64,000 nucleotides of DNA from Motiliproteus sp. MSK22-1 (GTDB lineage Bacteria; Pseudomonadota; Gammaproteobacteria; Pseudomonadales; Balneatricaceae): positions 84,462 to 148,461 of the forward strand of contig NZ_MIEQ01000073.1 of the NCBI RefSeq assembly GCF_001968815.1. The letters run 5' to 3'. Of this stretch, positions 1 through 8,767 are shown in pieces; positions within the stretch are counted from its first letter, which is position 1, and the number at the start of each line of letters is the position of its first letter. Both the position numbers and the translations under genes were made by a program. The notes under the pieces are model-generated. The model was not told the origin of the DNA, searched no databases, and saw only the letters and a program-made list of their open reading frames with translations.

Positions 1-6
1 TTTCAT
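1..6 (-). CDS. obg: GTPase Obg/CgtA, first two codons only
   Basis: Only the start of a minus-strand gene lies inside the window: ATG at 6-4 followed by AAA (Met-Lys). A strong GGAGGT ribosome binding site sits six bases upstream (13-18 region). The gene follows rplU-rpmA, and in most Proteobacteria the third gene of this group is the ribosome assembly GTPase Obg, whose proteins begin Met-Lys-Phe. The identity rests on position and on two residues, so it is inference. Confidence 0.55.
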
Positions 7-168
7 GACCTGACCTCCAAGGGGAGAATATTTATGCCAACCCAAATTGACAAGGAGATTCAACAATCGAAACCGCCGGCAATAGAACAGACCCAGCAGT
101 CACCAAAAACCATCAGACCTTAGTAAACAGATCTGCGTTAAACACTCTAAAACAGCAGCGCCTTAAAC

Positions 169-200
169 AAAAAAAGCCCCGCACAAGGCGGAGCTTTTTT
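169..200. terminator. Rho-independent terminator after rpmA
   Basis: An A-run, a GC-rich stem (AAGCCCCGC / GCGGAGCTT with one mismatch), a short loop and a T-run. On the minus strand it follows the rpmA stop at once. It would end or attenuate rplU-rpmA transcripts before obg, which fits the higher need for the two ribosomal proteins. Confidence 0.8.
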
Positions 201-219
201 ACCAGATGGATCCGCCGTA

Positions 220-477
220 TTAAGCGCTTACAACGCTAATATATTTGCGGTTCTTCGGGCCTTTAACTTCAAACTTAACAACACCTTCCGCCGTAGCAAA
301 CAAAGTGTGGTCCTTACCGCAACCAACATTATCACCGGCATGAAAGCGTGTACCACGCTGACGAACCAGAATGTTACCAGCCAGAACCTGTTGACCGCCG
401 AAGCGCTTGACACCAAGGCGTTTAGACTCGGAATCGCGACCGTTACGAGTACTACCGCCAGCTTTTTTATGAGCCAT
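220..477 (-). CDS. rpmA: 50S ribosomal protein bL27
   Basis: 85 residues, the usual length. The protein begins [16 protein letters not shown], the conserved flexible N-terminal tail that reaches the peptidyl transferase centre; there is no Firmicutes-type cleavable extension before it. It continues with the GVKRFGGQ and [10 protein letters not shown] segments typical of bL27. AGGAGA lies five bases before the ATG. It is second in the rplU-rpmA unit, 48 bases after rplU, and is followed by a terminator. Confidence 0.98.
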   Translation of the reverse strand: MAHKKAGGSTRNGRDSESKRLGVKRFGGQQVLAGNILVRQRGTRFHAGDNVGCGKDHTLFATAEGVVKFEVKGPKNRKYISVVSA

Positions 478-525
478 TATATTCTCCTACTTACTATTAC
501 TAAGAATACCGATTATTCGATCAGA

Positions 526-837
526 TTAAGCACTGATACCGGTAATCTTAATTTCAGTGAACCACTGACGATGGCCCATTTGCTTCATGTGGTGCTTACG
601 ACGCTTAAACTTCATAATGCGAACCTTCTTGCCACGGCCATGGCTTACTACCTCTGCAGTAACCTTAGCACCGTCAACAACAGGAGCACCAATCTTAACG
701 TCTTCGTCGTTAGCAACCAAAAGCACTTTATCAAAATCAACAGAAGAACCAGCTTCTGCCTGAAGCTTCTCAACCTTGAGAACCTCACCTTCAACTACAC
801 GATGTTGCTTACCACCGCTTACAATAACAGCGTACAT
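526..837 (-). CDS. rplU: 50S ribosomal protein bL21
   Basis: 103 residues from ATG at 837, beginning [14 protein letters not shown], the canonical bL21 start. The reading frame stays open upstream to 948, but GGAGA at 843-847 lies just before the 837 ATG and homologues begin there, so the longer form is rejected. The C-terminal segment has the [14 protein letters not shown] rRNA-binding region. bL21 binds 23S rRNA. It is first gene of rplU-rpmA, with a candidate promoter at 958-986, and is divergent from ispB. Confidence 0.98.
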   Translation of the reverse strand: MYAVIVSGGKQHRVVEGEVLKVEKLQAEAGSSVDFDKVLLVANDEDVKIGAPVVDGAKVTAEVVSHGRGKKVRIMKFKRRKHHMKQMGHRQWFTEIKITGISA

Positions 838-957
838 AACTTTCTCCGATAGCGTTGACCCATCCAGGCTACTAATAAGATGCCTACTTCTAATGGAAAT
901 CCTAAGATGAATAACCATATGGTAGGGAGCAATTGGGCGGAGGGCCAAGGGGGCAGT

Positions 958-986
958 ATTCTACAGTATCATTCAACCAAGAACAA
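958..986 (-). promoter_or_regulatory. candidate sigma-70 promoter for rplU-rpmA
   Basis: On the minus strand, -35 TTGTTC (981-986), a 17-base spacer and -10 TAGAAT (958-963, five of six consensus bases). Transcription would start near 951, giving a leader of about 110 bases before the rplU ATG. The call is by eye. Confidence 0.5.
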
Positions 987-1042
987 CCCGGCCTATTTAC
1001 ACTACGAAACCCCTCTCAGATCAAGTGATAAGACAGATCAAC

Positions 1043-1071
1043 TTGACACCCTTAAGGTCGGGACTTAGCAT
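1043..1071 (+). promoter_or_regulatory. candidate sigma-70 promoter for ispB
   Basis: A perfect -35 TTGACA (1043-1048), a 17-base spacer and -10 TAGCAT (1066-1071, four of six). The predicted start is about 25 bases before the ispB ATG, so the leader is short and the gene has only a weak ribosome binding site. Confidence 0.55.
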
Positions 1072-1101
1072 GCGTGCAAATCAATTGCGCTGCCCGTCAA
1101 T

Positions 1102-2100
1102 ATGCAACCACACCAACTACATCCCCAGATCAACAGTGATTTCAAAGCCGTCAACCAATTTATTCTTGAGCATTTGCACTCAGGAGTCCCATTGGTTGAA
1201 AAAATTGGACACTACATTACAGAAAGTGGTGGCAAACGAATTCGCCCATTGCTCGTCCTTCTCAGTGCCCGTGCTTGCCAATCTGACCAGCACGATCAGC
1301 CAGCTGCTGACTATTTAGCAGATCGACATATATCCCTGGCAGCAAATATTGAGTTTATCCATACCGCAACGTTACTGCATGATGATGTCGTAGATACTTC
1401 TGACCTCCGACGAGGAAAAGCAACAGCGAACGCGAAATGGGGTAATGCCCCCAGCGTACTGGTTGGTGACTTCCTTTATTCCCGCTCATTTCAATTAATG
1501 GTCGAACTGGGAAGCATGGAGATTATGAAAATCATCTCTAACGCTACCAATATCATTGCGGAAGGAGAAGTCCTCCAACTGCTAAATTGCAAAAATCCAG
1601 ATGTCAGCGAAGAGAATTACATGAAAGTTATTCTCGGAAAAACAGCCATGCTGTTCGAAGCAGCGGCCGAATCCGGTGCAGTCATAGCCAACGCAACCAA
1701 AGACCAGCAAGAAGCCATGCGCTTGTTCGGCCGACACATCGGCATAGCCTTCCAGTTAATTGATGACGTTATGGACTATGAAAGCTCATCTGATGAAATG
1801 GGAAAAAATGTCGGTGACGATCTGGCAGAAGGCAAACCGACACTACCGCTGATTTATGCGATGCGCGAAGGCAATGAACAACAAGCCCAACTTATACGCC
1901 AGGCCATTCGCAAAGGCGGCCTTGAAGATCTTGAGCCTATAAGCCAGGCAGTAAAGTACACTGGTGCTATTGAATACACCCATAAAAAGGCCCGTGAACA
2001 GGCAGACCTGGCAATAGCCTGCCTGCAACGACTTCCAGCCAATGAGTTTAGAAACATACTGGAGCAACTGGCTGAATCCGCAGTATCAAGACGCTCGTGA
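1102..2100 (+). CDS. ispB: octaprenyl (polyprenyl) diphosphate synthase
   Basis: 332 residues. It is a trans-prenyltransferase that adds isopentenyl diphosphate units to farnesyl diphosphate to make the side chain of ubiquinone and menaquinone. The IPP-binding GGKRIRP is at 43-49, the first Asp-rich motif LLHDDVVD at 91-98 and the second QLIDDVMD at 218-225. It matches E. coli IspB along its whole length by pattern, including IEFIHTATLLHDD and KNVGDDLAEGKPTLPL. The position divergent from rplU-rpmA is the usual gammaproteobacterial one. The exact chain length cannot be read from sequence. There is no strong SD before the ATG. Confidence 0.96.
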   Translation: MQPHQLHPQINSDFKAVNQFILEHLHSGVPLVEKIGHYITESGGKRIRPLLVLLSARACQSDQHDQPAADYLADRHISLAANIEFIHTATLLHDDVVDTSDLRRGKATANAKWGNAPSVLVGDFLYSRSFQLMVELGSMEIMKIISNATNIIAEGEVLQLLNCKNPDVSEENYMKVILGKTAMLFEAAAESGAVIANATKDQQEAMRLFGRHIGIAFQLIDDVMDYESSSDEMGKNVGDDLAEGKPTLPLIYAMREGNEQQAQLIRQAIRKGGLEDLEPISQAVKYTGAIEYTHKKAREQADLAIACLQRLPANEFRNILEQLAESAVSRRS

Positions 2101-2153
2101 TTTCAAACAAGCTAATTTTAACTAACCACTAGGCGCAAGACGGGTCTAACCGG

Positions 2154-2159
2154 TATAAT
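2154..2159 (+). promoter_or_regulatory. -10 element of the fabA promoter
   Basis: A perfect TATAAT 39 bases before the fabA ATG, with no acceptable -35 at 16-18 bases upstream. A consensus -10 with a poor -35 suggests an activator-dependent promoter. In E. coli fabA is activated by FadR at this place, but I could not recognise a FadR site here. Confidence 0.5.
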
Positions 2160-2198
2160 CGCGGCTCACTATAACAGTAAAATGGACGCAGTGCTTAA

Positions 2199-2729
2199 AT
2201 GACCAAGGTTTCAACGACTAGGCCTTCCTCCTTTAATCGTGAAGAACTGCTGCAATGCGGCCACGGTGAAATGTTTGGACCCGGCAACGCTCAACTCCCT
2301 GTAGGCAATATGCTTATGGTGGATCGAATCACAACCATCAGCGAAGATGGCGGCCAGTACGGTAAGGGTGAAATCCATGCTGAAATGGATATTCGACCAG
2401 ACTTATGGTTCTTCGACTGCCACTTTCCTGGAGATCCGGTAATGCCTGGCTGCCTCGGCTTAGACGCCATGTGGCAAATGGTTGGCTTTTTCCTTGGATG
2501 GAAAGGAAACAAAGGTAGAGGGCGAGCTCTCGGTGCGGGCGAAATCAAATTTTTTGGACAAGTTTTGCCAAGCGCCAAAAAAGTGACTTACCATCTTGAA
2601 CTCAAGCGAGTTATTGAGCGCAAGCTAGTCATGGGAATAGCAGACGGCTCACTATCCGTAGATGGCCGCGAAATCTATACTGCAAAGGATCTGCGTGTCG
2701 GCCTGTTTACTTCAACCGACAATTTCTGA
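2199..2729 (+). CDS. fabA: 3-hydroxydecanoyl-ACP dehydratase/isomerase FabA
   Basis: 176 residues (E. coli 171). FabA dehydrates 3-hydroxydecanoyl-ACP and isomerises trans-2- to cis-3-decenoyl-ACP, the branch point to unsaturated fatty acids. The active-site block [19 protein letters not shown] at 71-89 carries the catalytic His75 and Asp89, followed by [12 protein letters not shown], which marks FabA rather than FabZ. It works in the cytoplasm as a dimer. The partner condensing enzyme fabB follows 260 bases downstream, the Pseudomonas-like arrangement. Confidence 0.98.
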   Translation: MTKVSTTRPSSFNREELLQCGHGEMFGPGNAQLPVGNMLMVDRITTISEDGGQYGKGEIHAEMDIRPDLWFFDCHFPGDPVMPGCLGLDAMWQMVGFFLGWKGNKGRGRALGAGEIKFFGQVLPSAKKVTYHLELKRVIERKLVMGIADGSLSVDGREIYTAKDLRVGLFTSTDNF

Positions 2730-2740
2730 TCCCTCACCCC

Positions 2741-2780
2741 GGCACTTGAGCAAGAACAAGACAGGCTCTAGTCAAGTGCC
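2741..2780. repeat. 9-bp inverted repeat after fabA
   Basis: GGCACTTGA (2741-2749) and TCAAGTGCC (2772-2780) are perfect inverted arms with a 22-base loop, starting 11 bases after the fabA stop. There is no T-run, so it is not a classical terminator. It may be an mRNA-stabilising or attenuating hairpin that sets the fabA:fabB ratio, or an operator. The rest of 2781-2989 holds no gene; ACTTAGG occurs twice within about 20 bases near 2852-2875. Confidence 0.45.
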
Positions 2781-2989
2781 CTCGAATATCAGAAAATATA
2801 ACTCTTTTGGTTTGCAATACAGTCCTGATAGCTTGCAAAATAGCTATTATGACTTAGGTTGCTACAACTTAGGCAGCATTAGCAGCCCTGTGGTTTGAAA
2901 TACTTCACATACAAGATTTAACAGACCTGTTACTTGTCGATTGATTATTCCTAACCATAAGGGTCCAACACTGATACAGAGGCTTCCCC

Positions 2990-4207
2990 ATGCGACGCGC
3001 AGTTGTTACCGGCATCGGCATTACATCCTGTCTGGGATGCGATCAAGAGACGGTTCTTGAATCCCTGAAGACCGGACGCTCCGGCATCTCTTTTCAGGAA
3101 GATTACAAAGAAATGGGGTTTCGCAGCCACGTTGCTGGCAGCGTCGATCTCGACATAGACAACCTGATCGACCGTAAACTGCGTCGATTTATGGGAGACG
3201 CTGCGGCCTACGCCTACTTGGCAATGGACCAGGCTATTAAAGATGCGGGCCTGAGCGAAGAGCAGGTTTCCAATATCCGTACAGGGCTTATTGCTGGCTC
3301 AGGCGGAGCATCCTCCGCGAACATAGTCGAAGCAGCCGACATTTTACGCAGCAAAGGCATGCGTCGAGTTGGCCCTTACCGGGTAACCCGCACCATGGGT
3401 AGTACTGTTTCGGCCTGCCTTGCAACACCCTTTAAGATCAAAGGTGTCAATTACTCCATAACTTCCGCCTGCTCTACAAGCGCCCACTGTATTGGCAACG
3501 CTATGGAGTTAATACAATTAGGTAAGCAGGACGTTATTTTTGCCGGAGGTGGTGAAGAGCTGAACTGGTCTCTAAGTGTTCTATTTGACGCGATGGGAGC
3601 ACTGTCTTCCAAGTATAACGACACTCCAGAAAAAGCCAGTCGAGCCTACGACGCCAACCGCGACGGATTTGTAATTGCAGGCGGTGGCGGAATGCTCGTT
3701 ATTGAAGAGCTCGAACACGCCAAAGCACGTGGTGCAAAAATTTATGCAGAGCTGGTGGGTTACGGCGCTACATCAGATGGTTACGATATGGTAGCCCCAT
3801 CAGGCGAAGGCGCAGTACGCTGCATGCAACAAGCCATGAGCACCATCGACGGTTCTATTGACTATGTAAATGCCCACGGGACCAGCACTCCAGCTGGCGA
3901 CATACAAGAACTCAAAGCGGTAAAAGAAGTTTTTGGTGCAAGCATGCCAACAGTCACTTCTACCAAGTCCTTGTCTGGCCACTCACTGGGGGCTGCTGGC
4001 GTTCAGGAGGCGATATACACCTTGTTAATGCAGCAAAATAACTTCATTGCTGCATCCGCCAATATCGAAGAATTAGACCCAGAAGCAGAAGGAATGCCCA
4101 TTCCAACAGAGCGTTTGGATGACGTATCTCTTGACCGGGTAATGTCCAACAGCTTCGGATTTGGTGGCACTAATGCTTCGCTAATTTTTCAGCGCTATAG
4201 CGACTAA
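2990..4207 (+). CDS. fabB: 3-oxoacyl-ACP synthase I (KAS I) FabB
   Basis: 405 residues, the family's usual length. FabB elongates the cis-3-decenoyl-ACP made by FabA, and is needed for unsaturated fatty acids. The Cys-His-His triad is visible: Cys161 in [11 protein letters not shown], His296 in [11 protein letters not shown] and His331 in GHSLGAAG; Lys326 lies in TSTKSLSG. The final [11 protein letters not shown] is the thiolase-fold C-terminal signature. GAGG precedes the ATG. Its transcript ends in a terminator shared with the convergent plsC gene. Confidence 0.98.
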   Translation: MRRAVVTGIGITSCLGCDQETVLESLKTGRSGISFQEDYKEMGFRSHVAGSVDLDIDNLIDRKLRRFMGDAAAYAYLAMDQAIKDAGLSEEQVSNIRTGLIAGSGGASSANIVEAADILRSKGMRRVGPYRVTRTMGSTVSACLATPFKIKGVNYSITSACSTSAHCIGNAMELIQLGKQDVIFAGGGEELNWSLSVLFDAMGALSSKYNDTPEKASRAYDANRDGFVIAGGGGMLVIEELEHAKARGAKIYAELVGYGATSDGYDMVAPSGEGAVRCMQQAMSTIDGSIDYVNAHGTSTPAGDIQELKAVKEVFGASMPTVTSTKSLSGHSLGAAGVQEAIYTLLMQQNNFIAASANIEELDPEAEGMPIPTERLDDVSLDRVMSNSFGFGGTNASLIFQRYSD

Positions 4208-4224
4208 CAGGCTGATAGCAGTAC

Positions 4225-4254
4225 AAAAAAGCCGCTCAATGAGCGGCTTTTTTT
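4225..4254. terminator. bidirectional terminator shared by fabB and plsC
   Basis: A-run, GCCGCTC / GAGCGGC stem with a two-base AT centre, then a T-run. It has U-tracts on both strands, so it can end fabB from the left and plsC from the right. The plsC stop codon (4236-4238) lies inside the stem. Confidence 0.9.
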
Positions 4255-5006
4255 GTTTCTGACTCGGCCTGCTGACAAAGATGTTCAGAATACCCATCAA
4301 ACTCAAGCAGCTGCTGCTCTAACCAGTCCTTACTCTGCTGATGAATCTCATCAACACTGCCACCCTGAGTATCTATAACCGGCCCAATAACAACCTTAAT
4401 GACACCAGGATACTTTAGGAAGCTTTTAGATGGCCAAAACTCTCCGGCGTTATGAGCAATGGTTACCACTGGAACTTTTGCAGAACAGGCCAGCATCGCC
4501 CCTCCTTTATTAAAACGCCCCAACTGCCCAGCCTTCACACGAGTCCCTTGAGGGAAAATCAAAACAGGGATACCACTTTTCAGCCGCTCCTTACCCTGCT
4601 TTAAGATTTGTTTCAGAGCACCTGATCGCTCAGAGCGATCAATAGCTATAGGCTTAAGCAAGGCCAGCGCCCAACCAAAAAAAGGAATTTTCAGCAGCTC
4701 TTTTTTCAATACCGTAGATAAAGGACCGGTAGCCACTTGCAGGAAGAATGTTTCCCACTCACTCTGATGATTGGCCAGAATCACATAACCTCCGGACTTC
4801 GGCAGATTATCCAACCCCACAACTTCGTAACGAACACCACACACCACCTTTCCCCACCACAGAAAAAAGTGATTAATGCCGGTCACTCCTAAAAAGCGCA
4901 AATTAAAAGGAAGCCAACTAAAAAATAATAAACTGAGAAGCGCATAAAGCACAGTGACAGGTAAAAATACGCCACTAAACAGCATTGCACGCAGATATAA
5001 CACCAT
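4236..5006 (-). CDS. plsC: 1-acyl-sn-glycerol-3-phosphate acyltransferase
   Basis: 256 residues. It transfers an acyl chain to lysophosphatidate to form phosphatidate at the inner membrane face. There are hydrophobic segments at 10-30 and around 45. Motif I reads NHQSEWE at 79-85, with Glu where many family members have Asp (NHxxxxD); motif III is FPQGTR at 151-156. The last codons (Lys-Lys-Ala-Ala-His-stop) are encoded by the shared terminator stem. It lies 65 bases downstream of moaD on the same strand. The symbol is by family; several PlsC paralogues usually exist per genome. Confidence 0.88.
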   Translation of the reverse strand: MVLYLRAMLFSGVFLPVTVLYALLSLLFFSWLPFNLRFLGVTGINHFFLWWGKVVCGVRYEVVGLDNLPKSGGYVILANHQSEWETFFLQVATGPLSTVLKKELLKIPFFGWALALLKPIAIDRSERSGALKQILKQGKERLKSGIPVLIFPQGTRVKAGQLGRFNKGGAMLACSAKVPVVTIAHNAGEFWPSKSFLKYPGVIKVVIGPVIDTQGGSVDEIHQQSKDWLEQQLLEFDGYSEHLCQQAESETKKAAH

Positions 5007-5071
5007 AATGACTCTCTGACTAAAGCAGATGGATTCTGCTGCTAAGCTAATACGCAGCAGGTCTGAGCAAG

Positions 5072-5326
5072 TTAACCGCCAGTAACCGGCGGAAAGAAGG
5101 CAATTTCATCACCGTCAGATAACTCAGTTTCCGCCCGACCCATTTCCTGGTTGACCGCAACCAACACTTTCGCATCCCCCAAAACCTGATCCCAGGGAGC
5201 ACCACGAGCGGAAAGCCTGGTCATCAAATCCTTAACCTGAAGCGATCCTGCCTCCATATCCAGCTGCTCCTCTTCACAACCGAGCTGTTCCCGGATACTT
5301 GCAAAATACACCAACTTTAACATCAA
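5072..5326 (-). CDS. moaD: molybdopterin synthase small subunit MoaD
   Basis: 84 residues, close to the usual 81. It is a ubiquitin-fold sulfur carrier; the C-terminal FFPPVTGG ends in the Gly-Gly that is adenylated and thiocarboxylated before sulfur is given to precursor Z. It works with MoaE, which is not in this window. It follows moaC by 30 bases on the same strand. The first codons read MMLKLVYFASIREQLG, so either Met could start. Confidence 0.95.
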   Translation of the reverse strand: MMLKLVYFASIREQLGCEEEQLDMEAGSLQVKDLMTRLSARGAPWDQVLGDAKVLVAVNQEMGRAETELSDGDEIAFFPPVTGG

Positions 5327-5356
5327 CCTACCCTCAAACTTCTAGATTCAGCAGCT

Positions 5357-5845
5357 TCAGACCTTCCAGTGGCCACTCTTGCCACCTTTTTTCTCCAGCA
5401 GCCTGACCGTATGAATAACCATACCTTTATCCACAGCCTTACACATATCATAGAGCGTCAAAGCCGCTGCCGAAGCCGCCGTCAAAGCCTCCATTTCAAC
5501 GCCTGTCTGCCCACTGAGTCGACAGATAGTTTCGATGCGAACTTGATTACTATCCAACTCAGGTACCAGCTCAACCTTCACGGAACTCAACATCAGCGGG
5601 TGACAAAGAGGAATAATATCAGAACAACGCTTTGCAGCCTGAATCCCAGCAATACGAGCTACCGCAAACACATCCCCTTTTTTATGAGTACCATCAACAA
5701 TCATTGCCAGAGTTTCAGGCAACATGGTGATATAAGCCTCAGCCCTGGCCTCTCGTGTTGTTACAGCCTTTTCAGAAACATCGACCATCCGAGCATGGCC
5801 TTCTGCATCAATATGGGTCAGCGTATCACCCTTTACTTCACTCAT
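5357..5845 (-). CDS. moaC: cyclic pyranopterin monophosphate synthase MoaC
   Basis: 162 residues. MoaC converts the MoaA product 3',8-cyclo-GTP to cyclic pyranopterin monophosphate. Family segments seen: [17 protein letters not shown] near the N-terminus, [29 protein letters not shown] and MCKAVDKGM; the conserved His-Pro and the MEALTA block form the active site. It starts three bases after the acyltransferase stop, so the two are probably translated from one message. Confidence 0.97.
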   Translation of the reverse strand: MSEVKGDTLTHIDAEGHARMVDVSEKAVTTREARAEAYITMLPETLAMIVDGTHKKGDVFAVARIAGIQAAKRCSDIIPLCHPLMLSSVKVELVPELDSNQVRIETICRLSGQTGVEMEALTAASAAALTLYDMCKAVDKGMVIHTVRLLEKKGGKSGHWKV

Positions 5846-5848
5846 CTG

Positions 5849-6973
5849 TTAACCTTGGGCAAGTTTGTGTTTGTTTTTCACCGGATTGGCATACATTGCG
5901 GTAAATTGCTCTCGGCAGTTGACGGGAACTTCCGCCATTCGCGCCTTATAACGAGCTTGCTTGTCCTGCTCTGCCCCATCCACCGCACCACCTGCGGCAA
6001 TGGTGTTGGAAACATGTAAATAGTAATTTCCAATTATCGCCTGATCAATGGCTTCGGCCAGGGCTTCGGGAGTCTCGTAATCAGCAACCAAAGGCTCACC
6101 AAATGCAACGTGCACATCTCCTTTGAAGCCTGTTATCCCTTTCACAATACTGTCTATATCCTCATATTGTGATTTCTGATATTCACCGGTGCTATTACGC
6201 TCCTGGAGTTCCTTGGCTTTCATTAAATCACAAGGATCATATTCATAGGATATTGATACAGGTACGATGTTGAGACGCTTGATAGCCTCAGAAAAACTCA
6301 TACCCTGCTTTTTTTGGCTCATATAGAGCATCTTCATAATCGCAGGGTCAGTCAGATCATTTCCATCTTTTGCTCGCCCCTCCCGCTGCGCTATCCAGAC
6401 AGAATGACCCGTGTTGATAGAGTGCTCTATATAGCTAGAAAGCTCCATATAGGCAGCGAGCTTTTCTCGAATACCCTTAGCAGAGCGGTTGACGATAAAA
6501 CTTTTATTAAGACGCATCAGATCAGAGACGTAAGGTTTCTTAAGAAGGTTATTACCGATAGCTATACGCACGGTCTGCATCTTTGCATGGTAAAGCCCCC
6601 AATTAACAAACGCAGGGTCCATAGCAATATCACGGTGATTGGAAATAAACAGATAAGCACCATCGAGCTGCAACTGCTCTAGCCCGGAATAACTTAGCTG
6701 ATGAGTTGTTCCATTGATCATCCTCTGCATATAGGTAGCAATGACGTCTTGCATAGCAGCGACACTGTTAACCTCAGCCAGCTGGCGCTTCAAAGCAAAA
6801 CGAACCATTACACCAACCAACCCGGCAGCATAACGGCTGAGACGCGGAAAGCGAAAGCGTCCAATTGCGGAAATAAACTCGGGGGTTGCCAACAGCTTAT
6901 GTACTACGTCAGCAACTTCGTCATCATTATAGGGACGAATATTCTTGAAAGGGTCCTGTTCGGTGACCGTCAT
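5849..6973 (-). CDS. glycerol-phosphate acyltransferase-like protein (PlsC/PlsB-type domain)
   Basis: 374 residues from the ATG at 6973. The frame extends to 6985, but GAGG at 6980-6983 is spaced six bases before the 6973 ATG and lies inside the longer form, so the shorter start is chosen. Motif I is NHRDIAMD at about 112-119 (NHxxxxD), followed by an arginine-containing substrate block (AQREGRAKDGND). There is no clear signal peptide or strong membrane helix. The substrate is not shown by sequence. The family is often annotated as a 1-acylglycerol-3-phosphate acyltransferase. It sits between moaA and moaC with only three bases before moaC, an odd place for a lipid gene. Confidence 0.8.
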   Translation of the reverse strand: MTVTEQDPFKNIRPYNDDEVADVVHKLLATPEFISAIGRFRFPRLSRYAAGLVGVMVRFALKRQLAEVNSVAAMQDVIATYMQRMINGTTHQLSYSGLEQLQLDGAYLFISNHRDIAMDPAFVNWGLYHAKMQTVRIAIGNNLLKKPYVSDLMRLNKSFIVNRSAKGIREKLAAYMELSSYIEHSINTGHSVWIAQREGRAKDGNDLTDPAIMKMLYMSQKKQGMSFSEAIKRLNIVPVSISYEYDPCDLMKAKELQERNSTGEYQKSQYEDIDSIVKGITGFKGDVHVAFGEPLVADYETPEALAEAIDQAIIGNYYLHVSNTIAAGGAVDGAEQDKQARYKARMAEVPVNCREQFTAMYANPVKNKHKLAQG

Positions 6974-7093
6974 GCAATTCCTCATCGCATTTTATTTTAA
7001 TAGCGCATTAGGAGCGGAAAATGCGTTCTTCAAATGAAGGCCTGCCTACTTGGATAGCAAAGGCCACAAAATGGCGCTATTTTACCTTTTTTG

Positions 7094-7117
7094 GCACTGA
7101 AAAGTAGCACTGAAAAG
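7094..7117. repeat. 11-bp tandem direct repeat upstream of the acyltransferase gene
   Basis: GCACTGAAAAG occurs at 7094-7104 and again at 7107-7117, perfect copies with a two-base spacer (13-bp period). It lies in the gap between moaA and the acyltransferase, about 120 bases before that gene's start. It could be a pair of regulator half-sites. Confidence 0.45.
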
Positions 7118-7152
7118 GCATCTACAAAGCCAGCATTCAAGACACAGCGCCT

Positions 7153-8163
7153 TCAACCTCCAGTCATATTCATAAAACGTACAATCTGGGGTTCACTTTC
7201 AAGATCAAATTCATGCTTCTCTGGCTTGAGATCCATCGCCTTTATAATGGCCCGCTGCAGCCTTAACTGATCACCGGGATATTCACGCAGAATAGGCATC
7301 AGATCCAGGGAGTGCTCATTGCCCAAGCACAACAGCAAGCGACCTTCCACCGTGACACGAACACGATTACATTCGCTACAAAAGTTATGGCTATGAGGCG
7401 AAATAAAACCTATTCGGCTCTCCGAATCAGCCATACGATAATAGCGAGAGGGGCCGGCAGTACGATCTGAAGCAGCTATCAGAGGGAATTGCTGCTCAAT
7501 AATATCCTTAACTTCATCACTTGAGCAGTAAGTCTCAATACGCTCATGATCAATGTTACCCAGCGGCATTTCTTCAATAAAACTGATATCCAAACCTTTT
7601 TCGCGGGCATAGGCAACCAGATCGATGACCTCATCTTCATTGCGCCCTTTCATAATAACGGCATTAAGTTTTATCCGCTCAAAACCGACCGAAAGCGCCT
7701 CATCTATTCCATCAAGCACCTGCTCAAGCCTGCCGGTACGTGTAATACGCTTAAACCGATCTGCCTGTAAAGAATCCAGACTGATATTGATACGCTTTAC
7801 ACCCGCCTCTTTCATCTCTTTAGACAGGCGACTGAGCTGAGATCCGTTAGTTGTCAGCACCAGTTCATCCAAACCATCCAGGGCACCAAGCTTGTGCAAC
7901 AAGCCATCAATTCCTCGCCTGACAAGAGGCTCCCCACCGGTAAGACGAATCCGGGTCACTCCAAGCGCCACAAAGGCCTGCGCAACCTGCTCAATCTCCT
8001 CAAGACTCAAAACCTGGTCCCGGGGCAGAAAAGTCATCTGCTCACTCATGCAATAGACGCAGCGAAAATCACAACGGTCTGTAACTGAAATACGAACGTA
8101 ATCGACCCTACGACCAAATTTGTCGATTAATTGGGGAGCTGCGGACTCTGTTTTTGCTGTCAT
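7153..8163 (-). CDS. moaA: GTP 3',8-cyclase MoaA
   Basis: 336 residues. It is a radical SAM enzyme that opens molybdenum cofactor synthesis by cyclising GTP. The SAM cluster cysteines are Cys31, Cys35 and Cys38 (CDFRCVYC); the C-terminal cluster cysteines are Cys262, Cys265 and Cys279, around [17 protein letters not shown] is the SAM-binding GGE segment. The protein ends NMTGG, the Gly-Gly tail required for activity. GAGGTGG precedes the ATG. moaA, an acyltransferase, moaC and moaD run in that order on the minus strand; moaB and moaE are absent from the window. Confidence 0.98.
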   Translation of the reverse strand: MTAKTESAAPQLIDKFGRRVDYVRISVTDRCDFRCVYCMSEQMTFLPRDQVLSLEEIEQVAQAFVALGVTRIRLTGGEPLVRRGIDGLLHKLGALDGLDELVLTTNGSQLSRLSKEMKEAGVKRINISLDSLQADRFKRITRTGRLEQVLDGIDEALSVGFERIKLNAVIMKGRNEDEVIDLVAYAREKGLDISFIEEMPLGNIDHERIETYCSSDEVKDIIEQQFPLIAASDRTAGPSRYYRMADSESRIGFISPHSHNFCSECNRVRVTVEGRLLLCLGNEHSLDLMPILREYPGDQLRLQRAIIKAMDLKPEKHEFDLESEPQIVRFMNMTGG

Positions 8164-8300
8164 CTCTTGCCACCTCGAACAACGGGCTTAAAATGGACCA
8201 AAGCCTGTGAAAGACACTTACACCACTAGGCTCTTTATCCATCGTGCCACGTAAACGCAACACAATCTATATTCTACATTACCAACAAAGGATCAACCGC

Positions 8301-8684
8301 ATGTACCTGCTGTTGAAACATCTACACCTTATTGCCGTTACCCTGAGTCTGAGTCTGTTTTTTATGCGCTCAGTCTGGATGCTGATGGGTTCCCAGCTAT
8401 ATCAACTGAACTGGCTAAGAAAAGCATCTCAGGGAATAGACAGTATACTCCTTGCTTGCGCAATAGCCTTAACCTTGATCATCCAGCAATACCCCTTAAC
8501 TCATGACTGGCTCACGGCAAAAGTAGCAGCGCTTATCATCTATATATTGGCAGGCACCATCGCCCTAAACCGGGGGAAAAGCCATAAAACCCGCACAACG
8601 GCACTCACTTTTGCCGCATTAAGCGTTATCTATATCATCTGGGTAGCACGGACCCACTCACCAATCCCTTGGACCATTGGATAA
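8301..8684 (+). CDS. SirB-family integral membrane protein
   Basis: 127 residues from ATG 8301, chosen because AAGGA lies eight bases upstream; the open frame starts at 8244 without a site. Four hydrophobic segments are visible: MYLLLKHLHLIAVTLSLSLF, a second around ILLACAIALTLII, a third at AALIIYILAGTIAL and a fourth at FAALSVIYIIWVA. The N-terminal LLKHLH pattern and four-helix layout fit the SirB family (named for Salmonella SirB2), whose biochemical role is unknown. It is divergent from moaA and stands alone. Confidence 0.75.
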   Translation: MYLLLKHLHLIAVTLSLSLFFMRSVWMLMGSQLYQLNWLRKASQGIDSILLACAIALTLIIQQYPLTHDWLTAKVAALIIYILAGTIALNRGKSHKTRTTALTFAALSVIYIIWVARTHSPIPWTIG

Positions 8685-8767
8685 AATCCCTGACAGGACA
8701 GCGTGCGAAGTATGCACTCCAGAGACAAATGAAGCTTAACTGAAGAATAAAGAAAATAGCTGATCAG

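Noticed and set aside
307..852. 181-aa plus-strand open frame opposite rpmA and rplU
   Set aside because: It is the antisense of two certain ribosomal protein genes and resembles no protein.
5369..6019. 216-aa plus-strand open frame opposite moaC
   Set aside because: Antisense shadow of moaC and the acyltransferase gene end; no ribosome binding site or domain.
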